Of a DNA stretch of 64,000 nucleotides, positions 41,506 through 51,893 are shown piece by piece (position 1 is the first letter of the stretch; each line of letters begins with the position of its first letter). The DNA is taken from NCBI GenBank assembly GCA_963575745.1, contig CAUYUJ010015712.1:1-64000 (forward strand), in the 5' to 3' direction. A model generated the notes under the pieces. The model did no database searches. It was not told the DNA's origin and saw only the letters and a list, made by a program, of their open reading frames with translations. The position numbers and the translations under genes are program-made. Source of the DNA: Prorocentrum cordatum (Eukaryota > Sar > Dinophyceae > Prorocentrales > Prorocentraceae).

Positions 41506-42424
41506 TTCTAGGCCGACCGAATTCTCACGGCATCGGTCAGTGCACGGGCCACCCTGCAGCGTGGCCGTGCCCTGGGAGGCGCTGATCTCGAGGTCAGACC
41601 TGAGTTCCTGCCCCCTCTCGGGCGGGTGGTAAGGGTGGGTGACCTCAGGGGGGTGGGAAAGTGGCCCCACAGGGGCTTCTTCTGGGCCCCTGCTGGCACA
41701 ACAAAAAGGGCCTGAAAGGGCCCCTCCAGGGCCCTCTTTTTCTCTCCCCCCCTTTAGGCCACCTCTCTTTGCCGCCCGCTCGACCCTCCGGCTCAGGGCC
41801 CGCGGGCCGATGGCGAGGAGCGGGAGTTCTGCGTGCTGACCGTGCGCACGTTTCGGCCTTTGCTTGGTGTTTCGTTTCGTCTTGGAGCCGTCTGGGAGTC
41901 TGAGGTGGCCCAGCACTGGGCCCGGCCAGCAGGAAGGGCAGGCAGGTCAGAGGTTCTGGGCTCGGAACGGTTTTCTGCTTTTTTCAGCCTCGGATCGCCG
42001 TTTTCGGGCCCCGGGACCGTGAAACGCGATTCTGGAGTGAGAAACGAGGGGTCCAGGGACCGATGTGGAGCGGACTCGGCTTCATCCGCTCTCCTGGCCG
42101 ATTTCATGGGGTCCCAGCCAGATCAGACCCCCCAGCGGCCTCCAAGTCTCATTGGTCGGGTTTGTTTCGTACCGTTTGTCGCGCTTGTTTTCCTCTATCC
42201 CCTCTCCTCCTTCTGGGGCAGCGAGGTGCGGCAGCGCAGAGTTGCCCGCGGCCTACTCGCGCCTGCCGCGCAGGCGCAGGCCCACCTGCGGCGTGCGCGA
42301 GGGCCCGCCGCAGGCTTGTTCTCCCAGGCCGTTCCCTCCTTCGGTGGCAAGCCATGGGAGCCTCGTTCACAAGTCCGTCTCTGTGGTGCAGCAGTGTCGA
42401 CCAGCGTTTCTGGTTATCGATGAG
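41506..42424. other. no gene seen
   Basis: No recognisable gene. Short GGGCCCxTCxAGGGCCC-type strings near 41690-41740. Confidence 0.45.
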
Positions 42425-42575
42425 ACAGCGCCGATGTAGCTTCGACAAGCGTCGACTGGCGTTGATTCGCGTCGATGTAGCGTCGATTAGCGTCAATCCA
42501 GCGTTGGAGAGCGCCGATTCGCGAGTGCCTCCAATATAGTATGGGAGGCTCCCATGAGTTGCCACGGAACCTTGT
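42425..42575 (+). repeat. GCGTCGATTA minisatellite plus dispersed flank, copy 2
   Basis: Same composition and order as 2735-2935: tandem GCGTCGATxx units, then GGGAGGCTCCCATGAGTTGC. Confidence 0.75.
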
Positions 42576-42959
42576 TTCTCGAGCCGCGCTGGAGCTCCTC
42601 ATCTCACCGAGAAATTCACATCGTGCACAGATCACACAGGGTGACAGAGCTGGCTCGTGCAGTGGGCCATCCTGCCACTGCGATCGAAACGGCAGTAACG
42701 AGGTAAGTATCCTCATGATTCCCGCAGCGGAAGGGGATACCCGTCTGAGCTCATCGTGAGGTCAGTCTCGCTGGCGGTGCAGGGGAGCCTCTCAAGCGGG
42801 TTATGGGGGGAAAGAGGGGTGAGGCGGGACGCAGAACTGAAGCAGATAACGAAGTGGAGGACAAGCACGCGGATGAGCAGGAAAAGGACGAACAGGAAGC
42901 AACGGAGGAAAAGGATGAGGAGGAGGAGGACCAGTGTAAATCCATGACTCATCAACGAT
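42576..42959. other. no gene seen
   Basis: Includes a purine-rich stretch at 42830-42935. No gene recognised. Confidence 0.45.
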
Positions 42960-43104
42960 ATATGCACCCTCCCTCCAAGATCCCTCTTCATTGGCCCCTA
43001 CAAGGATTCATTTCCACAGGGAGTTGCCCCGTTGGGGGACAACCATGTGAACATTCTGAGATGCCGGAACACCATTCGCAGGATTTCATTGCCATTAGTT
43101 TACC
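42960..43104 (+). repeat. dispersed repeat H, left half (interrupted copy)
   Basis: CCTCTTCATTGGCCCCTACA, TTCATTTCCACAGGGAG and GTTGGGGGACAACCATGTGA align with 665-740. The match breaks at the retrotransposon insertion point and resumes at 48062. Confidence 0.75.
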
Positions 43105-43105
43105 T
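43090..43105 (+). repeat. target-site duplication, left copy (16 bp)
   Basis: TGCCATTAGTTTACCT; the right copy at 48046-48061 is TGCCATTGCTTTACCT (14 of 16 equal). The last T overlaps the first base of the spliced leader, so the exact junction is ambiguous by one base. Confidence 0.8.
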
Positions 43106-43126
43106 CCGTAGCCATTTTGGCTCAAG
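43105..43126 (+). other. dinoflagellate spliced leader sequence
   Basis: All 22 bases match the published consensus (D)CCGTAGCCAT... ...GGCTCAAG with D = T. In dinoflagellates this leader is trans-spliced from an SL RNA onto nuclear mRNAs. It is not an SL RNA gene here: no donor GT follows directly and no SL RNA body is visible. Confidence 0.95.
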
Positions 43127-43287
43127 TCTCACTTGGCCCCTGTTCAGGGGCCAAAGGGGGCCTGAGCGCCGTCGCCTGTCTGGCTCAGCGGCGCCGTGGA
43201 CAGCCACCTGCAGCCACAACGAGGCAGAAGTTGCTCCGCTTTTGATGTTGTGCAATTTGCAGCTCGCACACCAGCTCTGTTGCCGCG
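43127..43287 (+). other. 5' UTR of LINE element 2
   Basis: Sequence between the leader and the first long ORF. Starts with an inverted GGCCCCTG / CAGGGGCC pair at 43134-43152 that could form a hairpin. Confidence 0.6.
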
Positions 43288-44496
43288 ATGGGGAAGTCGC
43301 GCACTGCAGAACGTCATTCCCGTCGACGTGCTCGACGATCGGATGCTCGCTCACCCTTTCCCTCGTCTACTTCCGCCTCTCGCACTCGCCGTTCCGCCAG
43401 CCGCAGTCTTGGCCGTGCTGAGGACCGCGACGGCATCTCGCTAGCCCGCCAGCTTCGTGACGTGACAGGAACGCTCTCTTCGATGCACCAGATGATGATG
43501 CAACGCTCGCAGGACATGAACGAGTTACGGACCAATGTCCAGAACAGTCTCACCATATGCTCGCAGTTATCGGTTCAAATTGTGCTGTTCGGTCAGGATG
43601 ACAAGAGGAGGCATTCGGATCTACAGAACCACGTAGCATGCGCACTCAAGGAGATGGACCAGAAGATCCCCCAGCTCCACACGGAAGGGACATCGAATTC
43701 GCAATCGCCCTCGTCGGACATCCCCATGGACACGGACTCCGTCTCCGCAGCAATGCAGTCTAAGTTCGACAAGATTGAGGCCTCCCTCGGAGGTCTTCTC
43801 TCCCGCCAGATGTGTGCAGAACGGCAGCGTGCCGAACCCCAGACCACCCCCACGCCAGGCTCGACCTCGCCAAGGACTACCAGAGCCACTCCTACACAAG
43901 ACAGAGGGCAGTTGCAGGATCAGACGTTCAAATTAGTGTTATTGGGATTCCCGGGGAAGATGTTAGTCAAAGATTTGCGTATGATTGGATATTAATGCCG
44001 TACTGCCTTTGCACCCTCGTCCACGGCAGACCGCGTGACCGTGCGAGCCTTCGACATGAGCAAAAAGGTCACGTTCCAGTTCGAGACCCCATTGGCAGCA
44101 GGCTCATTCATAGACAACTTCCCGGCACGGAACAAAGTTTGGGAGTTCCCTGATCCACTGAACCCGTCCATTTTTTTGTCGCTCAGGCTTCGGCGCGACA
44201 TGAATTTGAATAGTCGGCAGCTTTTTGTTTTATCCCTTGACAAGGCCCGCAATCGTGTCACGAAGCTTGTCCGCGACAAGGGACTTGAAGTTGGCTCGTC
44301 AGGTTTAGGAGGCAGTGTCTACATCCTTCGCGGCCCGCATGACCCTGTGCAGGTCGCAGCAGTAACGGTCGACAGCCAAGGGGCCACCGACTGTTGCCTC
44401 GACCGCGATGCCCTGCTGGAGTTTAGACTCTCTCAACACGCAGCGTCGATTGAAGCAGCATCGCAGGTGCAGCTCCAGAGGCCCTTTCGCCGCTGA
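43288..44496 (+). pseudogene. LINE element 2 ORF1 protein, one in-frame stop
   Basis: ATG at 43288 is the first after the leader that opens a long frame. The N-terminus is strongly basic (MGKSRTAERHSRRRARRSDA). Then comes a helical stretch, VTGTLSSMHQMMMQRSQDMN through SVQIVLFGQDDKRRHSD, that could be a coiled coil, followed by a Ser/Thr/Pro-rich part. A TAA at 43993-43995 stops translation, but the same frame continues with AFDMSKKVTFQFETPLAAGS, RNKVWEFPDPLNPSIFLSLR and KARNRVTKLVRDKGLE to 44496. ORF1 proteins of LINEs typically bind element RNA; that role is inferred. Alternatively these were two proteins, but the shared frame and close spacing favour one. Confidence 0.65.
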
Positions 44497-45976
44497 AGAG
44501 GACTGCGCGCACAGAGCGTCGGTTCCACCTCCTCTCCCGCCTGCTTGCTCTCATTCATCTTTTGGTTGCTGTATTCCAAGTTCTCCTCTTACAATCTGCG
44601 CGTGGAACTGCCGGGCGCTGATGACTTCAGTCCGTGCCTCGAGTAAGACGGCTTCTACGCGTTATCGCGCATGCATCAACCTTCTCAAGAAACACGACAT
44701 TGCATGCACTCGAGAGGCACACGGCCATATCGGCGACCTCAACGAGTTGGAGCGCGAGCCCCGCGGGCACCAGTTCGGCGCCTCTTTCCTCGACAGGTGC
44801 AGGGAGGGCGGTGTCCTCACTTCTATCTCTTCTAGGCTGGCCTCTCAGCTTTCTGAAATACGGCCCGAGGAGATTATCCAGGGGCGCGCCCTGAAAACGT
44901 TCCTTCTGGATCCCCAGGGGAATTTGGTCATCTACAGCGTTCACCCCCCGAACACATGCGACCCCGTGCCGCTTTTCAAACGAGTCCTGACCGCACTTTG
45001 GAATGACATGCGACTTCGCCTTCCTGGTGGAGATGGACAGCATGCGCATTGTCTGGTGATTGGTGGTTTCAAATTTGTTCTCGAAGACGAAGGGCGTCTT
45101 TGTGGTGCGTCTGGGGCTTTTCGTCCTGGGGGCTCTGCTCACTCGAGGCTGTTCGATAAACTCTCCCCTATTTTGGCGGAACTTTACCAGGGTCAGGACA
45201 CTCGCCGCGGGACTCGGGGTGACTCTGTTTCGCCCACTTCGCGAACCGATCGGGTCTACACCTCTTTTCCTCCTGGACTTCTACGGTGTCTAGCTACTCA
45301 TGCTCATGCCATTGGCACACTTCAGAGACGGGCGTGCAGAGGTCATATCCCTGTGGTTGCCTCCCTATCGCCCTTCTGCCCCTCCTCTGGCAATAAACAC
45401 ATCCTCGCTTGGATTGCTGGGGCTCCAAATTTTCAAGAAGCATCGGATGCCCCCCTCGCTCAGATGCCTGCGGCGTGGGACCCGTGGCACATACTTGAGC
45501 ATGTCAAAGATTGCCTCTACGAGGCGCCCACTGCGGCTCGCCTTGCCATTCGCTCTCGCAAGGCCAGCACTCTGCAGGAGCGACATTTTCACGCTCTTGC
45601 TGCCCTGCGTTCTGTTCGCCTCGGCCAGCATCGTCGTCTGCAGCAGGCAGTGGACTGCTACCCGCGCCTGAGGGTGCATTTCAGCCAGGACCTAGAGCAG
45701 CGCCGCAACCTTGACAGCCTCTGCCAGCACGCGCAAGCTCTTTACATCAAGATTCTGGAGGAGGAGGAGGGACACGGCAGTCGGACGTCGGTGGAGGAGG
45801 AGGAACAGAACAAGTCCCTATTTGCACGTAATGCCCGCCAGAAGGAGCTCTGGCGACTATTTCGACGACGCCCGTATCTGGCTGGCATCATCGATGACAA
45901 CGGTAACACGATTGAGACGATGGAGGCTTCCGCGGTGGCTCTCGAGGCTTACCGGGGAGGTATTTCGTCGGCCTGA
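44408..45976 (+). pseudogene. LINE element 2 ORF2, endonuclease part
   Basis: Overlaps the end of ORF1 by 89 bp in another frame, with ATG at 44408. The AP-endonuclease domain starts at LTICAWNCRALMTSV (residue ~60) and shows CTREAHGHIGDL (the E of the QExH motif kept), CLVIGGFKF where GDFN-type is usual, SRTDRVYTSF (RIDxIY-type) and RGHIPVVASL where SDH-type is usual. The losses at GDFN and SDH suggest loss of target-nicking activity. After that comes a long helical linker. The frame ends at 45976; the homologous sequence continues after a shift in another frame. Confidence 0.8.
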
Positions 45977-46570
45977 GGTGCGGTCCGATCTATGACCCCA
46001 CATAGAACCCCACATCCAACGCATTGAGGGCCCTCTGGAGATTGATTGGCAGATCCCATGCAGCATCTGGTATGACGCAAGTTTGCACATACCCAACAGC
46101 ATGCCAGAGCCCGACGGGATCCCATACTCGACCTGGCGCAACGAGCCGGCCGCGCGCATTTTATATGACGTGCACAGCCTGCCCTTCACTTCTGACATTG
46201 ACTCGCTCCCACGTTCTATTCTGGGGAGCTTGATGGTGTTTCTGCCCAAGGGCACGGACCCGCAGAATCCTGCGGACGGCGCGGCACTCGTTCGGCACCC
46301 ATCTTGCACCCGCCCTCTCAGCATGAGCAACACTGATATAAATGTTGCTTGCGAACGCGATGACGATTGCTTTGACCTCGAACCTCAGCCACCTAATCGA
46401 TGAGGGCCAAGCTTGCTTGCGGGGGCGGGATATGACTGCGCATATCATACAAACGGAGACCTGGGGCATTCGTCAGCACATGTGCGCGCAACAATACGCA
46501 TCCATTTTCCTCACCGACTTCTCCGCCGCCTTCCCTTCGCTCTCCTCAGAGCTTACGCAGACGACCTTAT
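45950..46570 (+). pseudogene. LINE element 2 ORF2, RT fingers and motif A
   Basis: The frame of 45711-45995 gives EVFRRPEVRSDL, a TGA (45993-45995), then PHIEPHIQRIEGPLEIDW, PEPDGIPYSTWR, LMVFLPKG and TRPLSMSNTD: the fingers motifs of a non-LTR reverse transcriptase. After a shift near 46345 the next frame has HLIDEGQACLRGRDMTAHII and FLTDFSAAFPSLSSEL, the latter being motif A with its catalytic Asp at 46516-46518. Confidence 0.8.
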
Positions 46571-47276
46571 GTTTGGGCTGGTGAACGCCCTGCGCGATCT
46601 CGGCCCTGCGTTGCACGGCCTCCAGATGTTCGCTGACGTTGCGAACCTCAAGTTGAATGTTCAGAAGTGCCAGGCCATAGGTTGCGGGGAGTTGGACCTG
46701 TGCATCCTTAAACAGACGCTCGACCAGTGTGGAAATCCTGTAAACGAGCTCATGGTGGACTCTTGGGCGATATATCTGGGAGTTCCTATTGGGCCAGATG
46801 GTCGACTCCACGTTTTGGGCACTGCCATAATCAAATTTCGGAACAGGATTCGGCAGACGCGTGCTCTTGGGCTTGGTGTGGCGCTTTCGGCCATGTCGTT
46901 TCGTGTTACGTGCGTCTCCCTTCTTCAATGCCGTTTCCAAATGCACCCCGCCTCCCAGGAACTAATACAATGCCTCAAAGAAGGCGTGCGCCTTCTGGTG
47001 ATTGGCCCACGGCGCGCTATCTCGTATGAGCTGGCCACCCAGCTGAGCGCGATCGGGCTTGGAATGGAGTTCCTCGGTATCCATGCGGTCGAGAAGGCCA
47101 CGGGCGCTAGATTTGCCGTTCCGTCAGCTGTCGTTTCCGAATCCCTTGCGCAACTCCAAGCAGACCGTGAGAACCTAGAACATGCCCCCATTTCGTTGGC
47201 ATCGGGGTTGGCATGCGAATTCCCTCGCCTCTCACCTTCGGACGCTGTCGGGATGGTACCGCTCCCTTCCCAATGA
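46551..47276 (+). pseudogene. LINE element 2 ORF2, RT motif C and thumb (motif B deleted)
   Basis: AYADDLMFG (46551-46577) is the RT active-site YADD. It lies only about 15 codons after the motif A Asp, where complete RTs have on the order of a hundred residues including motif B, so an internal deletion joined the two. Downstream, LKLNVQKCQAIGCGE, YLGVPIGPDGRL and FRNRIRQTRALGLGVALSAM match the thumb region of LINE RTs. The product would be inactive. Confidence 0.8.
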
Positions 47277-47505
47277 TCTGGACACCACTGGGAAATCTCT
47301 CCAGGCTAAGCTATATCGCCTCGCTCGCAAACACGACCAGATGGAGGATGCGAACAGGATTTTACTCCGCCGCGCCCGCAGACTGCGCGCCGACATAGAC
47401 GCCCAGGTCATCGAGACGTTATGTCAGAACCTGCGCGAGGTAGCGAAGCGCACCTCAATATACTTGGCCGTCGCTCCCCATCCGCCTCCTCGCGAACTCG
47501 ATTGA
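47182..47505 (+). pseudogene. LINE element 2 ORF2, C-terminal segment
   Basis: A frame continuing after a shift between about 47200 and 47270. ASHLRTLSGWYRSLPNDLDT and SLQAKLYRLARKHDQMEDAN lead to the stop at 47503-47505. No zinc finger is visible in this part. Confidence 0.6.
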
Positions 47506-48045
47506 CACATCCTCTCGGTTCCACGCGAGCCCTGGGGGCTGCCTTTTCGGTTGCATCGCGGGTGTTTCTCCGGACCTGGACGATGCTCATCATTATTATC
47601 GCTGCCCTATTTGGGAGAAACTGATGTGTGATTGGAGTGGGTTGCGAGTGGGTAGTTCCAGTGAGTCCTGTCGGCAACCATATTGGTTTTGTCTCCTTCT
47701 CTTCTTCTCTGCACCGATCGATGTTTTGCTGCTGGGTGCTGCGCGTTGTGATGCTTTTCGGGCGGCAAAGAACGCGCGGCGTTACAGTGCCCCGGGAACT
47801 CCCGCACAGTTTTTTGAAGCGCGTTTGCGTGTCACGTCACGCCGACACCGCTCGCTGCCAGATGCCTGTTCTGACCGCCCGTCCGCCATTGCGAGACGGC
47901 TCACGATGCGCAGACGTCTGCGAGTGGAGTCCACTGATGTCGCCGTGCCTCCTTGAGCCCCTGGGACTCCAAGAGGCCGCTGGGCCCCCCGCAGCGCTCC
48001 AAACGCTACGAACCTGAACCCTTCAACTGGGGAAGGTTGAAACAA
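47506..48045 (+). other. 3' UTR of LINE element 2
   Basis: Non-coding. Ends at CTTCAACTGGGGAAGGTTGA then AACAA, directly before the right target-site duplication. There is no long poly(A), only a short A-rich end. Confidence 0.6.
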
Positions 48046-48061
48046 TGCCATTGCTTTACCT
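48046..48061 (+). repeat. target-site duplication, right copy (16 bp)
   Basis: TGCCATTGCTTTACCT, 14 of 16 equal to 43090-43105. Confidence 0.8.
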
Positions 48062-48225
48062 GACTGTTACGTATTGGCGGTCCTGAGTCGCCCCAGAGCA
48101 CAATTCCTGTGATTTCAATACTTCGAATCAACGTGACTGTTGCGCTCTGCCAGTCCTGAATCGCTCCAAAACACAGTTTCTCACGCGGTAATCATGACAA
48201 TCAGTGAACCGCCTGCAAGGTTTTG
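48062..48225 (+). repeat. dispersed repeat H, right half (interrupted copy)
   Basis: CTTCGAATCAACGTGACTG and ATCGCTCCAAAACACAGTTT align with 833-890. Continues the repeat whose left half ends at 43104. Confidence 0.75.
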
Positions 48226-48830
48226 CAACGAATGTGCGCGGCGCTCAGGCGAGAACAATATTTTTGAAACGGCCCGCCCTCAAAACGTGAACCTCTTCCA
48301 AACTTTCAAAACGACTCTGCGCGGCGCTGAGGCGAGAGCCACATTTTGAGAACAGCCCGCCCTGAATACGCGAAACTCTTGCAAAGTTTCAAAATGACTG
48401 CGCGCGGAGCTAATGCGAGAGCCACATGTTGCAAACCGCCCGCCCTCAATCCGTGAAACTCTTGCAGATCTTGAGCGGCTGTATTCGTCGCTAAGGCGAG
48501 AGCATCATTTTGAAAACGGCCCGCCCTCAATCCGTGAAACTCGCTGCGAAGTTTTAAAACGAGTGTGCGCGGCGCCGAAGCGAGAGCCTCATTTTGAAAA
48601 CGATCGCCCTCAATACGTGAATCTCTGACAAAATTATACAACGAATGCGCGCGGCGCTGAGACGAGAGCCACATTTTGAAGACGGCCCACATTTCGAAGC
48701 CACCCGCCCTCAACCCGTGAACTTCTTGCAACTTGTTAAACGAATGTGCGCGGCGCTAAGACGAGAGCCACATTTTGAAAAATCGCCCTCGACCCGTGAA
48801 ACTGTCATCAATATTCAAGCGTCGGGGTCA
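48226..48830 (+). repeat. ~83-bp tandem array, 7-8 units
   Basis: Same unit as 945-1185: GTGCGCGGCGCTxAxxCGAG, GAGCCACATTTTGAAAACGG, CCCGCCCTCAATCCGTGAAA, CTCTTGCAAAxTTxxAAAAC. This copy of the locus carries more units than the three at 945-1185. Confidence 0.9.
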
Positions 48831-49215
48831 CACATCGTGATGAAACCTTCGGGGAAACGCCCGGCCCGCCCTTTCGACCAGCCTCGGAATGCGACAGGAA
48901 GGAGTTATCTAGAAGGGGAAGTAATGGAGGAGGTGGAGGAGGTGGAGGAGGAGATAAGTTAGGAGCAGAAGGAAGAGCAAAAGGATCAGGAATCAGAGCA
49001 GGAGGAGGAATATAAAGATGAAACGAATCAGAAGCATGAGAGGAGGTGGAGGAGGAGGAGGGGGAGGAGGAGGAGGAGGCGAAGAAGACGGACGAATGGG
49101 ACGAGGGGCGAGAGAGGGATGAGGGTCATGGAGTGGAGGAGCAGAGTAGGTGGACGAGTGCGCTGAGGCGGAGGAGGATAATCCGGAAGCGGAAGAGCAG
49201 GAGCATGAGAACCAG
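48831..49215 (+). repeat. end of repeat H and GGA-rich tract
   Basis: CCCTTTCGACCAGCCTCGG and ATGCGACAGGAAGGAG match 1236-1275, then purine-rich GGAGGTGGAGGA-type sequence runs to 49215, as at 1296-1455. Confidence 0.75.
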
Positions 49216-49515
49216 GAGTACACGGATAACGAGTTTGATTATGTGGTTTACACCTCACCGTTGACCCTTTGGGGGAAAGTTGTTGTTGCGGTTTCTGGGT
49301 GTTGCGTAATTCATGCTTGTATGTATTGTAGTGGCCTCCCGCCAGTGCCGCCGATCCGGGGTGTTACCGATTATGCTTGCAACGGAGGACTTTATATGTT
49401 TAAAAGAGGAGCATTCGCTCGAGACATCCTCATAAGATAGAGATGTTGAGTTCGCTTGGGCAACTTTCGGATATTCGAAAGTGACGATCTCGCGTTAACA
49501 GCCAAGCGCAGGGGA
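49216..49515. other. no gene seen
   Basis: No recognisable gene. Confidence 0.45.
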
Positions 49516-50280
49516 TGTCTCCTCCCGCGTTCCGGGCCTGAATGGCGTCAGCCATGGCGTCAGCCCCCGCCCCCACCCCCCCGACTTCTCCTTCTCGGGG
49601 CTGCATGGCGTCAGCCATGGCGTCAGGGCTCCTTCCCTCCCCCCACCTGGTCCCCCCCTTTCGGGCCTGAATGGTTTCAGCCATGGCGTCAGCTCCCCCC
49701 CCCCTCCCCCCGATTTCCCATAGCGTTACCCCCTTCCCCCCTCTCCTCCCTCTCGGGCCTGAATGGCTTCAGCGCATGGCGTCAGCCCCCCCCGCACCCC
49801 TCCTCCCTCCCGGGCCTGACTGGCGTCAGCCCCCCCCCCCCCAACCCAACAGAGCCCCCCCTCCTCCTTCCCAGGCCTGAATGGCGTCAGCTCCCCTCCC
49901 CTTCCCCCCCCCCTTCCTCCCATGGCGTCCCCCCCCTCCCCCCCCTCCTCCTCCCGGGCTTGAATGGCGTTAGCCCCCCACCCTCCTCCCTCCCGGGCCT
50001 GAATGGCGTCAGCCCCCCCCCCCTCCCCCGACAGAGCGAAGGCCCCCCCCCTCGTCCCTCCCGGGCCGGAATGGCGTCAGTTCCCCCCCCCCAACTTCTC
50101 TGGCCTAAATGACGTCCCCCCCCCCCCCCCCCCCCCCCCCCGACAAACAGAGCGAAGCCTGCCCCCCTCCTCCCTCCCAGGCCTGAAGGGCGTCAGCCCC
50201 CCTTCCTCCTCCCTCCCGGGCCCGAATGGCGTCAGCCCCCTACCTCACTCCTCCCTCCCAGGCCTGACTGGCGAGGAAAG
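49516..50280 (+). repeat. minisatellite GGCCTGAATGGCGTCAGC with C runs
   Basis: About fifteen copies of GGGCCTGAATGGCGTCAGCC separated by variable C/T runs (for example 50117-50140, nearly pure C). Pro-rich frames are artefacts. Confidence 0.95.
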
Positions 50281-51317
50281 AGGCTCTGTCGGAAAAAAGG
50301 AAGGAGATTTCTCGGAGAGGTGTGGTCTGTCCTGGGGAAGGGGGGTCTGTGTCGGAGCGGGGGTGCCTGTCTGAGCGGGGGACTGGTCTGTAGGAGAGAA
50401 AGCGAAAGAGCGGAAAGGGATGTGTCGGGAGAGGGGCGGGTGTGTGTCCTGGAGGCGGGGGGGTCTGTAGGAGAGAAAGCGGAAGAGCGTAAAGGGATAT
50501 GTCGGACGGTTTTTTTTTGGGGGGGGGGGTCGGGGGGGTCCGAGAATAATAATTCTCTCGGAGAGAGGGAAGTGGGTGTGTGAGGGAGGCGGGGGGGCTT
50601 GTGTGTTCAGTGAATTTCGATGGAATTGGTCCCCCCTCCCCTCTCCAGAGCGAAGCTTGAGCGAGGTCAAGCCCACGCTCTCACAAACTCACACGCATGA
50701 TCTGCGGATATGTGTCCTGGACCTTGTCCCGTCAGCGTCTGAGGGTTCCCTTGGATGCCTCCTCCGCCCGCCAGACTGAGCGTCCCGCCCGTCGCCTTCG
50801 TCGCCTTGGTCGCCGTCGTGTCGACGTCGGTTGCCGGCGGCGAGGGGGGTTCGAGCTCCTCCCCCCAATTTGTTCCGATGGGCTGGGGGGAGGGGGGAGG
50901 GGGTTAAGGGGGCTCGCCGGGGGGAGGGGGTTGGGGGGGGCCGGGGCCCTGGTTCCGAAGAGAAGGGAGGGGACTTTCAGATAAGGGGGCGGCCCGGGTT
51001 CAGGGCGGGGGGGTGCACCGGTGCAGCATACATACGTGTCGTTCTCTCACACAAGTTCTGGCAAGGGTCTTTGAAATAATCTGACCTGCATGCTCTTGGC
51101 ATCCTGACTGGAGGTGCACCCGTCAGTTCCCCGAGGCTTAGAATTTGTGATTCGGATGGCTTTGAACATCTGGCCCAACCTCAGGAGGTTTTCAGTTTTG
51201 AGGGACCCACCCCCCTTGTGTATCGGCGGAGAACAAATTGCCCAATCTCAGCAGGAGGTCTTCAATTTGAGGGATCCTCCCCTTTGTTTCTATCGGTGGG
51301 AAACAAACTCGCCCCGC
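50281..51317. other. no gene seen; G-rich
   Basis: Imperfect repeats of GTCTGTAGGAGAGAAAGCG (50389 and 50466) with AAGAGCGxAAAGGGATxTGTC, and G-rich stretches near 50880-50960. No gene recognised. Confidence 0.5.
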
Positions 51318-51835
51318 CTCCTGACGGTCCTCCTCCTCCTCCTCCTCCTCCTCTTTCGCATCCTCCTCCTGCTCGATCTACCTCTCCTCGAAATTCGGAT
51401 CTCCTTGCAACGAGCAGGAAAGCAACAGACCTGGTACATGACACTGACCCGAAGACCTCAAGGGGTGGCAGGACGTGCTCAAGCAAGAGGGAAGGGAGGA
51501 GCAGGAGGAGGAGGAGGAGGAGGAGGAGGAGGGTATGGACGAAAGGAGGAAGGAGGCGGAGGAGGGAGGAGGAGGAGGAGGAGGAGGAGGAGGGGAAGGG
51601 AGGAGGAGGAGGAGGAGGAGGAAGGAGGAGGAAGGAGGAAGGAGGAAGGAAAGGAGGAAGGAGGAAGGAGGAAGGAAAAGGACAAAGGACGAGGAGCCCC
51701 TGCGCCAGGCTGAGGGTTACCCAGGGACGCCGATGGCCTCCAAGCCCGCTCTTTCCAGCCATAGCCATGGAGTCCTCCTCCTCCTCCTCCTCCAACCTTC
51801 TTCTCCTCCTCCTCCTCCTCCAAACCCGCGGGCCC
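51318..51835. repeat. TCC and GGA microsatellite islands
   Basis: (TCC)n at 51329-51352, a (GGA)n tract at 51495-51690, and (TCC)n at 51773-51825. The purine and pyrimidine tracts are near mirror-complements, so the region could fold back. Confidence 0.9.
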
Positions 51836-51893
51836 AATGTGATTGCTAGGGGCTGCGGAACAATCCTTCCATCTCCGTGCTTTCTCACAAGAA

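Larger units (their letters stand above)
43105..48045 (+). mobile_element. non-LTR retrotransposon (LINE), element 2, beginning with a spliced leader
   Basis: A 4.94-kb element between 16-bp target-site duplications. Order: spliced leader (43105-43126), 5' UTR, ORF1 (43288-44496), ORF2 with AP-endonuclease (44408-45976) and reverse transcriptase (about 45996-47276), a C-terminal segment (47270-47505) and a ~540-bp 3' UTR ending ...GAAACAA. The duplicated target and interrupted host repeat show that it inserted as a unit. The 5' end coincides with the 5' end of a trans-spliced RNA, so the copy was made from a mature dinoflagellate mRNA. Stops, frameshifts, lost endonuclease residues and an RT deletion make this copy inactive. 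Confidence 0.85.
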
